Assembly (NCBI GenBank): GCA_036741235.1
Contig: DAINSQ010000030.1
Coordinates: 1-35,180 of the forward strand
Source: JABWBR01 sp036741235
GTDB lineage: Bacteria; Bacteroidota; Bacteroidia; Chitinophagales; Saprospiraceae
Length of the DNA stretch: 35,180 bases
Direction: 5' to 3'
Shown here: one piece after another, positions 8,531 through 17,894 of the stretch
How positions within the stretch are numbered: position 1 is the stretch's first letter
How the letters are laid out: each line of letters starts with the position of its first letter
The notes under the pieces: model-generated
The model's database searches: none
Seen by the model: only the letters and a program-made list of their open reading frames with translations
Told to the model about the DNA's origin: nothing
Position numbers and translations under genes: made by a program

Positions 8531-9343
8531 ATGCAAATCAGGTGGAGCGGAATAACCCTTGTGGGGTTGATGTGCTGTTTAGCGTTGGGATGGTCATGCG
8601 AACAAGACAAAATGTCAGAAGGGGCCACCAAAGGAGCATTTGAGTGGAAAAATCAGCAATTTTTTAAAAAGTCGCCTGATTGTCAGAGCGATACCATGCG
8701 GTGCGCCACCGTCAAAGCGTCGTATTGGCTACCTGTAGCGGGGCCTGAGCCCGCCCGGCGCAGCATCAGCGATACCTTGATGCAAATTGTACGCAGGTCG
8801 TTGGCTATTTTTGCTATCACGGATGAAGAAATACCGCCCAGTCTCGATGCCATTGCTAACAATTTCCTGGCGGAGTACGATTTGATGCAGCAAGATGAGC
8901 CGGGGTACGAAATCCCCTGGTCGGTAGAAACCACCGGTGAGTTGTTGTCGGAAAATGGTCAGGTGGTATGTATGGAAATTGCCAATTACGCTTATGCCGG
9001 CGGCGTACACCCAAATTCCTATGTTACGCTGCTCAATTTTGACGCAGCATCGGGGCGAGTATTGCGGTTGAAGGATATTGTCACCGACACGCTTCAGCTC
9101 AAGCGAATGGCGGAGGCCAAATTTCGAGAAGTGAAAGGTCTTGCGCCAGGGGATAGCCTGAGCGAAGCCGGCTATTTCTGGGGCGATGCATTTACATTGC
9201 CCGAGAATATAGGTTTCAAGGGCGATAGTTTGTATTTTTATTATAATCCGTACGAAATTGCGGCTTATGTAGATGGGCCTACGTATTTTGCGTTGCCCCT
9301 CAGCGAGGTCAAATCTATTTTGCGCAAGCGAAAAAAACATTGA
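8531..9343 (+). CDS. DUF4163/DUF3298 (RsiV-like) lipoprotein
   Basis: The start at ATG 8531 is preferred to an upstream in-frame GTG at 8507 because it begins a signal peptide. Residues 1-22 are hydrophobic, with Cys23 as the likely lipidation site (GWSC, an imperfect lipobox). The mature region holds the DUF4163 hallmark YAYAGGVHPN at ~157 and the C-terminal DUF3298 hallmark FYYNPYEIAAYVDGP. This fold is found in RsiV anti-sigma factors that bind lysozyme, but most family members are stand-alone lipoproteins of unknown role. There is no anti-sigma domain or nearby sigma factor, so a regulatory role is not supported. The protein is 270 residues. Confidence 0.85.
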   Translation: MQIRWSGITLVGLMCCLALGWSCEQDKMSEGATKGAFEWKNQQFFKKSPDCQSDTMRCATVKASYWLPVAGPEPARRSISDTLMQIVRRSLAIFAITDEEIPPSLDAIANNFLAEYDLMQQDEPGYEIPWSVETTGELLSENGQVVCMEIANYAYAGGVHPNSYVTLLNFDAASGRVLRLKDIVTDTLQLKRMAEAKFREVKGLAPGDSLSEAGYFWGDAFTLPENIGFKGDSLYFYYNPYEIAAYVDGPTYFALPLSEVKSILRKRKKH

Positions 9344-9365
9344 CAACCAACAAATACTGTTCCAC

Positions 9366-9899
9366 ATGACGAAAAAATGGATGCTCCTTATGGTATTGGC
9401 AGGCTTTACGTTTGCGGCCTGCAAAAATGACAAACATGGCGAAACCGGTCAATCGCAGTCGCCTGCACAGCAAGATACTACGGCTGCCGCAGTCAATACG
9501 CCGCCGCCGCCGGCCAATGAAATAGGCGCCCTGGAAGCCCAGCGCTGGCGCCTGGTGCGATTTGTAGCGGAAGGCGCTACCGTGCAATTGTCGGATAGCG
9601 CTCACATTACGGCATTTTTCGACGGCACGTTTGTTACCGGTTCGGGCGGCTGTAACGATTACAGGGCAAACTATAAAAAAGACGGAGCAACGGCGCTGAA
9701 GTTTTCTGAATTGGGGCATTCTTCTCGCAATTGTAAGGGCTTGATCGGACGCGAACAAAAATATTTCGCTGCGCTTTTAGACGTTGGGGCTTACGAAATG
9801 CCCGATTCACTCACGTTGGAAATGAAAGGCACATCTGGCAATATGACTTTTCGCGCTATCCATAACGGCCTGATCAAGTACGTTTCAGGATCTAAATAA
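9366..9899 (+). CDS. META-domain (HslJ-like) lipoprotein
   Basis: The ATG at 9366 begins a lipoprotein signal peptide with lipobox FAAC (Cys19); an upstream in-frame start would lose it. The Pro/Ala/Gln-rich linker (~25-55) ends in a META domain: the W-x-L motif (AQRWRLVRF), the F-x-x-x-x-x-x-G-x-x-GCN core (TGSGGCNDYRANY) and the C-terminal LTLEMKGTSGNMTFRA. META proteins such as HslJ are envelope-stress-linked in other bacteria; this one's role is unknown. It is 177 residues, 22 bases after the DUF3298 gene and 5 bases before the glycosyltransferase, so one operon is likely. Confidence 0.88.
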   Translation: MTKKWMLLMVLAGFTFAACKNDKHGETGQSQSPAQQDTTAAAVNTPPPPANEIGALEAQRWRLVRFVAEGATVQLSDSAHITAFFDGTFVTGSGGCNDYRANYKKDGATALKFSELGHSSRNCKGLIGREQKYFAALLDVGAYEMPDSLTLEMKGTSGNMTFRAIHNGLIKYVSGSK

Positions 9900-9904
9900 T
9901 TGTA

Positions 9905-11596
9905 ATGGCTGATAAAACTACCCCCAGGCTGTTGTGGGCGGTTTTAGCGGGCTGGGCGCTGCTCAACTGGTTGCAGGCCGCCTTGACGCCCGCCGATCCC
10001 GACGAAGCCTATTACCGGCTGTATTCCCTGCAACCGGCCTGGGGGTATTTCGATCATCCGCCGATGCTGGCACTAATCATTGCCGCAGGCAGATATGCGC
10101 TTGACAATGCCTTTGGCATACGGTTATTGTTGCCATTGTTGCAGGCTGTTTCGGTTGGGTTGATATGGCGCCTGGCGGGCTCGCCGCAGGAACCGCGGCG
10201 TTTTCTGCTGCTCGCTGCTATCCTGGGCGCAATGCCGATGTTTGAAGTGTACGGCTTTATCGCCGCTCCTGACGCGCCGCTTTTGTTTTTCGGTGTTTTG
10301 TTTTTTGTTGCCTACCGCTTTTTTTTGCAAAAACCCGGCTTGACTAGCGCATTGTGGCTCGGCGCCTGCATGGCGGCGCTGCTTTATAGCAAATATCACG
10401 GTGTATTGCTTATCTTTTTTACGCTGCTGTCTAATTTGTCCTTATTGCGGCAACCCTGGTTTTATGTGGCTTCGTTTTTTGGTTTTGGCCTCTTTTTTCC
10501 GCATTTGTACTGGCAGTTTGCCCACGAATTTCCCTCGTTCCGCTATCATTTGCAGGGGCGCGACGATCCCTATGAACTCAAGCACACGGTCAACTACCTC
10601 ATCAACCAGGTCGTCATTTTCAGTCCGCTGTTGTTTCCGCTCTGGGTCATGGCGCTGGCGCGTCGCAGGCCTGCCGACCAGTTGGAGCGGGCGTATTATT
10701 TCGTTATAGGCGGTTTTCTGTTGTTTTTCCTGTGGACAACCTCCAAAGGCCACGTAGAACCGCAGTGGACTTGCCTGCTGAGTATTCCGCTGGCCATCCT
10801 GTTGTTTCGCTACAGCGACGGCCGCCCGGTGTTTACCGCCTGGTTGTGGCGTTTGTCATTGCTCTCTATTGCTCTGATACTTATTTTCCGGATAGCGCTG
10901 GCCGTTGATGCCTTGCGCCCGGCGCAACTCAACAAGCAGTTTTTGCACAAAACCTGGGTACAAGCTCTGCTCGATGAAGCTGGCACTCATCCTGTCGTTT
11001 TCCAGAATTCCTACCGGCTGGCAGCTGTTTATGCGCTTTATACCGGGCAAACGGCCTACACATTTACCGACGCCGATTACCGCAAAAGTCAGTTTGATAT
11101 TTGGGAAGGCGAAAAGGCGCTGCAACATAAAAAAGTATTGATTGCCGCTCAAAAAGACCTGGGCTGCCCCGGCTGCAAAACCCTCAAAAAAGATCGCCAG
11201 CAATTCAAATTGTATTGGCTCGATAGCCTCGAGGTTACCCAGAAAGTGCAGTTGGAAGCAAAAACGACTCCCGCAGATTGGTTTCCAGGAAAACAGGTCA
11301 GCCTGCCCGTCGCTTTTTTCAATCCATATCCCCATTCGATCGCACTGGGTAAGGGAGAAAACCCGATAGGCCTGGCTGCCATGTTTTTTGCGAATAACGA
11401 AGACGTTGTTTTTGCGAGCGCCGAAACTGCCCTGCGCGTTTTGCCTCCCGGCGATACCGTGACGGCTACGCTGCACTTCCGCGTGCCACCCCGCCTCTGG
11501 CCCGGCCCTTACCATTGGGCCCTGGGGCTCAAGACTGGGGCCTTGCCTCCCGCCGTCAACAGCCGCACCCTGCCGGTGACATTGTTGGGCAAGTGA
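9905..11596 (+). CDS. GT39/ArnT-like membrane glycosyltransferase
   Basis: A 563-residue polytopic protein. The first periplasmic loop carries the GT39/PMT_2 signature DPDEAYYRLYS followed by GYFDHPPM, with the acidic catalytic pair DE and the DHPP motif. About 10 membrane helices run to residue ~330. Such enzymes move sugars or amino-arabinose from a polyprenyl-phosphate donor to lipid A, glycans or proteins on the periplasmic side; the substrate here cannot be told. After the membrane part come ~110 residues that are soluble, then a beta-sandwich-like extension from ~460 to the end (VSLPVAFFNPYPHSIALG). It is probably cotranscribed with the two lipoproteins upstream. Confidence 0.85.
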   Translation: MADKTTPRLLWAVLAGWALLNWLQAALTPADPDEAYYRLYSLQPAWGYFDHPPMLALIIAAGRYALDNAFGIRLLLPLLQAVSVGLIWRLAGSPQEPRRFLLLAAILGAMPMFEVYGFIAAPDAPLLFFGVLFFVAYRFFLQKPGLTSALWLGACMAALLYSKYHGVLLIFFTLLSNLSLLRQPWFYVASFFGFGLFFPHLYWQFAHEFPSFRYHLQGRDDPYELKHTVNYLINQVVIFSPLLFPLWVMALARRRPADQLERAYYFVIGGFLLFFLWTTSKGHVEPQWTCLLSIPLAILLFRYSDGRPVFTAWLWRLSLLSIALILIFRIALAVDALRPAQLNKQFLHKTWVQALLDEAGTHPVVFQNSYRLAAVYALYTGQTAYTFTDADYRKSQFDIWEGEKALQHKKVLIAAQKDLGCPGCKTLKKDRQQFKLYWLDSLEVTQKVQLEAKTTPADWFPGKQVSLPVAFFNPYPHSIALGKGENPIGLAAMFFANNEDVVFASAETALRVLPPGDTVTATLHFRVPPRLWPGPYHWALGLKTGALPPAVNSRTLPVTLLGK

Positions 11597-11638
11597 GATT
11601 AGGGGGTGATTTTGAGTATAGAATAAGTTTAACATTTC

Positions 11639-11666
11639 TTTGTGCCAACATATACAGCTATTTTTG
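11639..11666 (+). promoter_or_regulatory. promoter candidate for the TamB-like gene
   Basis: TATTTTTG at 11659-11666 matches TAnnTTTG. TTTG at 11639-11642 could be the -33 element, but the 16-base spacer is shorter than the usual 19-21. It lies upstream of ATG 11709 and downstream of the TTG at 11640, which argues against that TTG as the start. Confidence 0.45.
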
Positions 11667-11708
11667 CAGTTGGGCGGTCTATATAATAGCGCTCAAAGCC
11701 ATCGGGGA

Positions 11709-14700
11709 ATGTACGATAAACTGTCAAAGCTCCTTTCTTTCATAAAATCCGCCGTACTCTTTGTACTGAAGTGGACGGTCAAGGGTTTTGCCTGGGCTTT
11801 GTGGCTGTTCCTCGTCGTCAATGTCGTGTTGCAATTTCCCCCGCTACAGCGCTGGGCTGCCGCTTACCTGGTCAATGCGGCCAGCGAAAGGGCAGGGACG
11901 GAGGTCAAAATTGAAGGGTTTTATCTCGGTTTTTTCAATAGGCTGGTAATCAATGGATTGTATGTAAAAGATTACGAAGCCGATACCTTGTTGTACGCCC
12001 GCAAACTCGAAGCGACGGTTGCACCCAATCCTGTCATCCTGCTGCAAAGCGGGTTGAATATTCAGGAAATCACACTTCGCGAAGCGCAATTCAACCTGCG
12101 GCAGCTCAAGCAGCAGGACAAACTCAACGCGACACTCTTTTTTGAACGTTTATTTCCGCCTTCTACCGACACCAGCGCCGCCCAACCTTTTACCTTATAC
12201 CTTCGAAAGTTGCACCTCTACGACGTGCATTTCAAAAAAGAAGACATGATTGCCGGCAACCGGCTGTTGGTAGATTTGGAGGAAGGGCATGTCAGGCTCG
12301 GCAAAATTGCCTTGCCCAATCAGATAGACATACAGGATATATCGCTGAGCGGCCCGAGGGTGAGGGTTGAAGACCACCCTTCGCAGCAGACCTACGTGCA
12401 GGTTGCGGAGCAAACGGAAGAAATATTCGAAGAAGAACCTGCCGAACCTGGCGGCCCCGTTTTTACTGTTGCCCGTTTTTTGCTGGAAGACGGACGTTTT
12501 TCACTGCACAACATTCGCAAATCGCCGGTAAAAACCACGCCGGCCGACGAGCTCGACTACCAGCACATGGAGGTATTTGGTATTCAAATCGGTATCAATA
12601 ATTTCAAGTTTAGCGACCAGGTATTTCAAGGGCAGATAGACCGTATTGCGCTGCGCGACAGCAGCGGTTTTGTTCTGGAGCGCCTTGCCGCCGATGAGGC
12701 AAAGGTTTCGCCAAAAGGCGTTGAACTCAACTGCTTCGAACTGGTAACGCCCTACACCTATTTGGGCGATACCCTGGCCCTGCGCTACCGGAACTACAGC
12801 GATTTTGAAACGTTTGTAGACGACGTGCGCATCGACGGCAGATTGCACAACAGCTTTGTCGCCCTGCGAGATATCATGGTTTTTGCGCCTGCGCTCAAGC
12901 AAAATGCCTTTTTTAGCAATAGCCGCAATACCACCCTGCGCTGCCGGGGCGCCGTTCGCGGCGAAGTCAATAACCTGCGCGCCAGAGACCTTTTCATCGA
13001 ACTCGACGACGGCAGCGTGCTCAAAGGCAATTTCAGTTCTAGAAACCTGGCTGTAAAAAACGAGGAATTTGTCAGTCTGCGACTCGAGCAGTTCAATACG
13101 CGTATGCAAACGCTGCGGGAGCTCATCCCCGGCTTCAATCCCCCCGATAACTTCAACCGCCTGGGGGCGCTCAAATTTAACGGCAGTTTTGACGGGTTTT
13201 TCGCTGACTTTGTAGCCTTTGGCGACCTGAATACCGATATTGGCAGGGCTGTACTTGACATGCGTATGAACCTCAAACCCGGCAGGGCCAAAGCCAGTTA
13301 CTCCGGAAGACTCTCGCTGATCGACTTTAACCTGGGCAAGTGGTCGGGCAACAACGATTTCGGTATTGTCAATTTTACTTCAGAGGTTAAAAACGGCATC
13401 GGGCTCACCGGAGCTACCGCCAATGCCGAACTGGCTGCCAATATTCAGAGTTTTATTTTTAAAGGTTATAATTACCAGAACGCAGTACTCACCGGCAAAC
13501 TCAACAAATCGCTGTTTGACGGCGATTTTGTCATTCAGGATGATAATATCGACTTCTCGTTTATAGGGGAATTGAATTTTTCCGATACCGTGCCTTCCTA
13601 CGATTTTGACGCAGTGGTCAATCACCTCGATCTTAAAGCGCTGAACTTATCGGAAGAAGACCTTTTGCTGGCTGGCAATGTGGCGCTGAACCTCAGGGGC
13701 GGCGGCAATAACAGGCAAATGGACGGCCAGGCCCGCGTTTCCGATTTGCTGTTGAGTCATAACGAATTCGACAGCTATAAAATTGATTCTATCGTAGCCT
13801 CTTCAACCCTCAACAGCGATGGAGAACGAATCTTTTCCGTCCGCTCTGATATTATGCAGGCCGATATAGAGGGGCGATTTGAAATTGATAAAATACCTCA
13901 ATACTTTTTTCAATATATCAGACGCAATTTTCCCGGCTTCGGGCAGCGATTGGGAATAAAAGAAGCAAAATGGAATACCCAAAAACAGGCGCAGGAGTAC
14001 TTTTCCTACCAGCTGTCCATCTTTGACTCAAAAGGCCTCAACTGGCTGGTCAGCGGCAAACTGGGAATACTCAAGGACGTTCAGTTGCAAGGATACTACA
14101 ACAGGCCGCGCGATTCGCTGACCCTCGACCTCGAGGCGCCCCACCTGCAATACGACAATATCGACCTGGCTAATATCCTCGTCCTGTTTAACGGCCAACA
14201 AGAAGTGGGCAACCTCAATCTCATCATTGACTCTACCTACCTCAACGGCAAACACTTCCTGCCGACGCTCACCATGATGAACCAAATCGACGGTGATACG
14301 ATGAGCTTCGGTATCAACTACCTGGAGTCTTCTTTCGGGATACTTGATAAACTTAACCTGAACGGAACGCTGTTTTTGGTGGACTCGAGCCGGTATGAAA
14401 TCAGGTTCAACCAGTCTGATCTCGTGATCCTCAACGATATCTGGCAGATCAACGAAAGCAACTATATCACTTTCGGCAAAAAATATTTTGATACTCAAGA
14501 CTTCCAGTTAATAAACAAAGACAGGCGGGTAGTGATGCAAAAAACAGGCGCCAACGGCATGCAGCTGGACCTGTTTAATTTTGATTTTCATTTTATCGAT
14601 ACCTATTGGGATTACGACCAGCTCGACTTCAGCGGAAGGTTCAGCGCCAGGGTGAATATCGGGCAGGTTTTTGATTTCTCGCAAATCCAGGCTGATATTA

Positions 14701-16610
14701 CTGCGGATAGCTTTTTTATTAATAATGATTATTACGGCCAGTTAAAATTGAGCGCTGCGGTACCCGATCTGAAAAGCAAATTACAAGCCCAACTGGATAT
14801 CAAAAAAGACACTTCCCAGCTCACTGCCCAGGCTACTTACAACCTGGCCGACCTGGAGCGCGTGCGAACTACCCGAACGCCTGCCGATCTATTGGCCCAG
14901 TATTTTGATCTAGGTATCAAGGTAAAAGGTTATCCGTTGCGTTTTGCCCAGTATTTCCTGGGATCGGCAGTGAGCGATATTGTGGGCAGCTTCGGCGCCA
15001 ATTTGCACATTTACGGGATGCCCGCCCGCCCGGAGGTGGAGGGTTACATCAATGCTGTCAATGGCGGAGTAACCATCGATTACTTAAAAACCCGTTATCA
15101 TTTTGATCGTAGCTATATCAAAGCCGGTAACTATCTTTTTGACGCATCCGGCACTATTTTGCGCGATAAATACGGCCACAGAGCATCCATCTACGGCGGT
15201 ATCAGTCATAATCGCCTTAAAGACCTGGGGGTGAAGGCGCGGTTGCGCACCGATCGCTTTTTGGCTCTCGATACCAAAAAGGGCGACAACAAAGTATTTT
15301 ACGGCCAGGCCCTCGGCGCCGGCGAAATCAGGTTTTCGGGGCCTTTCGACCAGGTCAATATCTACGTCAATGCAACCGTAGGCGATAGTTCCAAACTTGT
15401 CATCCCGGTGAGTAGCGAACGTGAAGCCTCAGAGCTCAACGTTCGTTTTGTCAACAAACACCAGAAAACACGCACCCGGCAAACGCAAGAAGACAGGCCG
15501 GTGACACTGGAGGGCGTCGATCTGGAAATGGACCTGTCGATACGGGAAGAAGCCCAGATGGAATTGGTATTTAACGAACAAACCGGCGATATCATCAGAG
15601 GTTCGGGGCGGGGCAATATTCGCATACTGGTGCCGCGCGGCGGCGATTTTCAGATGTACGGCGACTATACCATTTCAAGGGGCAATTATTTGTTTACGCT
15701 CTACAATGTTGTCAACAAAGATTTTCGCATCAAACCAGGCGGCGTGATACAATGGTCGGGAGATCCATTCGGCGCACAGATCAGACTAGAGGCCGAATAC
15801 AAAGACCTCAAAACATCTCTTGCCAATTTTATCCAGGAGTATTTGCTCAACAGCGAAGCCTCCGTGAAAAACGACGCCAGCAAGTCGACCAATGTCGTGT
15901 TGTCGCTCGAATTACAGGGCGAGTTGCTTCGCCCGCAGATCAGTTTCGATATCTCTTTTCCCGCCCTGACCGGACAGTTGCAAACCTATACGGAAAGCAA
16001 ACTGCGGTTGCTCAAACAAGATCAGAACGAACTCAATAGACAGGTTTTCGGACTCATTGTTATCGGGCAGTTTTTACCTGCCGATTTGTCGTTTTCGGGT
16101 ACCGATATTATTTACAATACCGTCAGCGAATTTGTATCCAACCAGTTGTCATTGCTGGTTACGGAGCTTTTATCGGAAGCCGTAGGGGAAGAAAGCGTAT
16201 TATCGGGTATGGACTTCGACATCGCCTACAACCAATATCGCAATGTAAACCTTGGCGAGGGCCAGGATTTTACCGGAGGAGATGAATTCCAGGTGACCAT
16301 CAGCCAGAATTTCCTCAATGACCGACTCAGCATTCAGGTAGGGGGTAATGTTGATTTTGGCAGCAGTATTCGCGCCACGCCGGAGGCCAACGGCACCTTT
16401 ATCGGCAATGACGTGGTGATTGAATACGTGTTAAACACCAATCGAACGCTTAAACTGCGGTTGTACCAACGGTTACAACCCGATATCGGCGGCGGCAGGC
16501 GTCTTGAAGTGGGCACCGGGCTGAGTTACCGCAAGGAATTTGATTCTTTTAGCGATTTTTTGGCGGGCTTCAAGCAATCTGCCAAAAAATTAAAAAACAA
16601 TGGATCCTGA
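11709..16610 (+). CDS. TamB-like translocation/assembly protein (DUF490)
   Basis: A 1633-residue protein. The start is ATG 11709 (MYDKLSKLL); the frame opens earlier at a TTG that sits inside the promoter region. Residues ~10-45 form one N-terminal membrane helix (inner-membrane anchor). Next comes a very long run of short beta-strands with the alternating pattern of TamB/AsmA-type repeats, and the C-terminal ~450 residues match the TamB domain, including the GSGRGNIRILVPRGGDFQMYG stretch and the end-segment FLNDRLSIQVGGN. TamB-type proteins bridge the periplasm and are linked to outer-membrane protein assembly and phospholipid transport; no TamA partner is in the window. The DUF2461 gene starts 2 bases after it. 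Confidence 0.9.
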   Translation: MYDKLSKLLSFIKSAVLFVLKWTVKGFAWALWLFLVVNVVLQFPPLQRWAAAYLVNAASERAGTEVKIEGFYLGFFNRLVINGLYVKDYEADTLLYARKLEATVAPNPVILLQSGLNIQEITLREAQFNLRQLKQQDKLNATLFFERLFPPSTDTSAAQPFTLYLRKLHLYDVHFKKEDMIAGNRLLVDLEEGHVRLGKIALPNQIDIQDISLSGPRVRVEDHPSQQTYVQVAEQTEEIFEEEPAEPGGPVFTVARFLLEDGRFSLHNIRKSPVKTTPADELDYQHMEVFGIQIGINNFKFSDQVFQGQIDRIALRDSSGFVLERLAADEAKVSPKGVELNCFELVTPYTYLGDTLALRYRNYSDFETFVDDVRIDGRLHNSFVALRDIMVFAPALKQNAFFSNSRNTTLRCRGAVRGEVNNLRARDLFIELDDGSVLKGNFSSRNLAVKNEEFVSLRLEQFNTRMQTLRELIPGFNPPDNFNRLGALKFNGSFDGFFADFVAFGDLNTDIGRAVLDMRMNLKPGRAKASYSGRLSLIDFNLGKWSGNNDFGIVNFTSEVKNGIGLTGATANAELAANIQSFIFKGYNYQNAVLTGKLNKSLFDGDFVIQDDNIDFSFIGELNFSDTVPSYDFDAVVNHLDLKALNLSEEDLLLAGNVALNLRGGGNNRQMDGQARVSDLLLSHNEFDSYKIDSIVASSTLNSDGERIFSVRSDIMQADIEGRFEIDKIPQYFFQYIRRNFPGFGQRLGIKEAKWNTQKQAQEYFSYQLSIFDSKGLNWLVSGKLGILKDVQLQGYYNRPRDSLTLDLEAPHLQYDNIDLANILVLFNGQQEVGNLNLIIDSTYLNGKHFLPTLTMMNQIDGDTMSFGINYLESSFGILDKLNLNGTLFLVDSSRYEIRFNQSDLVILNDIWQINESNYITFGKKYFDTQDFQLINKDRRVVMQKTGANGMQLDLFNFDFHFIDTYWDYDQLDFSGRFSARVNIGQVFDFSQIQADITADSFFINNDYYGQLKLSAAVPDLKSKLQAQLDIKKDTSQLTAQATYNLADLERVRTTRTPADLLAQYFDLGIKVKGYPLRFAQYFLGSAVSDIVGSFGANLHIYGMPARPEVEGYINAVNGGVTIDYLKTRYHFDRSYIKAGNYLFDASGTILRDKYGHRASIYGGISHNRLKDLGVKARLRTDRFLALDTKKGDNKVFYGQALGAGEIRFSGPFDQVNIYVNATVGDSSKLVIPVSSEREASELNVRFVNKHQKTRTRQTQEDRPVTLEGVDLEMDLSIREEAQMELVFNEQTGDIIRGSGRGNIRILVPRGGDFQMYGDYTISRGNYLFTLYNVVNKDFRIKPGGVIQWSGDPFGAQIRLEAEYKDLKTSLANFIQEYLLNSEASVKNDASKSTNVVLSLELQGELLRPQISFDISFPALTGQLQTYTESKLRLLKQDQNELNRQVFGLIVIGQFLPADLSFSGTDIIYNTVSEFVSNQLSLLVTELLSEAVGEESVLSGMDFDIAYNQYRNVNLGEGQDFTGGDEFQVTISQNFLNDRLSIQVGGNVDFGSSIRATPEANGTFIGNDVVIEYVLNTNRTLKLRLYQRLQPDIGGGRRLEVGTGLSYRKEFDSFSDFLAGFKQSAKKLKNNGS

Positions 16611-16612
16611 TC

Positions 16613-17278
16613 ATGGGCGCTTTAACAACTGCTTCGCTGGATTTTCTGCGCGATTTGGCCAACAACAACAACAAAGACTGGTTTACAAGCCACAAGGCCA
16701 GATTTGAGAAAGACCTCAAACAACCTTTTGAGCAATGGATAGGAGAGCTGATTCTGGCTTTCAGCGCCGTAGACCCTTCCATCAGAATTACTCCCAAAGA
16801 CGCCGTTTATCGCATTTACCGCGATACGCGATTTTCCCAGGATAAACGGCCTTACAAAGAGCACGTGGCCGCTATTATCTCAAAATACGGCCGCAAACAA
16901 ATGGAGTACCCCGGGTTTTATGTCCATCTCGAAGCCGGTATGCTCATGCTGGGCGGCGGCGCCTATTTTTTGGAAAAACCGGCACTGGAAAAGGTGCGCA
17001 GGCATATCTTGGCCGAACCGGAAACCTTTATGAGCCTGGTAGAAGCGCCTGATTTTTTTGAAAAATACGGCGAATTGAGAGGAGAGCGCAATAAAATACT
17101 TCCCATCGAATTCAGGGATGCGGCCGGAGAAATACCCTTGCTCGCCAACAAGCAATTTTATTACATGGCCGAGTTACCTGCTGAAAAAGCGACGGCCCCC
17201 GACAGCGTAGCGCTTGTGGTTGACTATTTCAAAGCGGCAAAGCCGTTGAATGATTTTTTAATCCAGGCGCTTACTTAA
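16613..17278 (+). CDS. DUF2461 family protein
   Basis: A 221-residue soluble protein with the DUF2461 (TIGR02453) landmarks: an N-terminal FLRDLANNNNKDWF, the central IYRDTRFSQDKRPYKEH and the following Gly/Tyr-rich GFYVHLEAG. The family is widespread, with no firmly assigned activity. It begins 2 bases after the TamB-like gene, so it is translated from the same message, and its stop overlaps the stop of the convergent ABC ATPase by 8 bases. Confidence 0.88.
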   Translation: MGALTTASLDFLRDLANNNNKDWFTSHKARFEKDLKQPFEQWIGELILAFSAVDPSIRITPKDAVYRIYRDTRFSQDKRPYKEHVAAIISKYGRKQMEYPGFYVHLEAGMLMLGGGAYFLEKPALEKVRRHILAEPETFMSLVEAPDFFEKYGELRGERNKILPIEFRDAAGEIPLLANKQFYYMAELPAEKATAPDSVALVVDYFKAAKPLNDFLIQALT

Positions 17279-17894
17279 AAGATTGTATATCAATTCTTTG
17301 TTGGCAAAAAGCTATATCTTCTTCTACATTGGAAGCTATAACCAGCAGTCTGTCGGACTGGTAGGATGACAACAGCGTATGGTACCAGGCGACGCCCTGG
17401 CGGTCGAGGTTGGTGGTAGGCTCATCGAGGAATAACAGCGGCGAATCGGCGCAAACCGCCAGCGCCAGTTTGAGGCGCTGTTTCATCCCTGAAGAAAAAT
17501 GGCGAACAGGTTTGTTGCGGTGTTTTTTCATATCCAGCACCTGTTCGAGTACGTTCAGAGGCGAAAGCCGGGCGCGATAAGGCTTGAATTGCTGTTGAAA
17601 ATGCAACGCTTCCTCCAGGGTGAATTCTTCAATCAGATCCGTATAGGGAGCGGCATAGGTCAATTGGCGGTATATTTCCGCAACGGGAATGGGCTTGTCT
17701 TCATGGTCAAAATAATTGACTTTGCCTTTTGAGGGGGTCAGATAACCGGAAAGTAGTCGTAGCAGCGTAGACTTGCCGGCGCCATTGGGGCCTACCACGG
17801 CGTATGATATATTGGAGGAGAGTTGCAGGTTGACATGGCGTAGCACCCACTCCCGGCGATACCGTTTGGCTGCTTCCGTCAATTCAATCCTCAT
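17271..17894 (-). CDS. soluble ABC ATPase with altered Q- and H-loops, in the lpx operon
   Basis: A 207-residue single ABC domain. The start is ATG 17894 (MRIELTEAAKRY), overlapping the lpxA end by 11 bases, rather than a further upstream start. Walker A is GPNGAGKST, the signature is FSSGMKQR (in place of LSGGQ), Walker B is LLFLDEPT and the D-loop is TNLD. The Q-loop region reads LTYAAPYTDL with no Gln, and the switch His is Asn (VIASNVEED). No permease gene is nearby. Its place in a lipid A operon suggests an envelope role, but it could be a regulatory or atypical ATPase. I recall similar ATPases with this Q-loop in other Bacteroidota (memory, not searched). Confidence 0.85.
   Translation of the reverse strand: MRIELTEAAKRYRREWVLRHVNLQLSSNISYAVVGPNGAGKSTLLRLLSGYLTPSKGKVNYFDHEDKPIPVAEIYRQLTYAAPYTDLIEEFTLEEALHFQQQFKPYRARLSPLNVLEQVLDMKKHRNKPVRHFSSGMKQRLKLALAVCADSPLLFLDEPTTNLDRQGVAWYHTLLSSYQSDRLLVIASNVEEDIAFCQQRIDIQSFK

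Noticed and set aside
8531..9343. DUF3298 lipoprotein as an anti-sigma factor
   Set aside because: The RsiV-like C-terminal fold is present, but there is no cytoplasmic anti-sigma domain, membrane helix or sigma gene.
10856..11635. 259-codon minus-strand frame opposite the glycosyltransferase
   Set aside because: Shadow of a well-supported GT39 gene; no promoter box, signal or recognisable motif.
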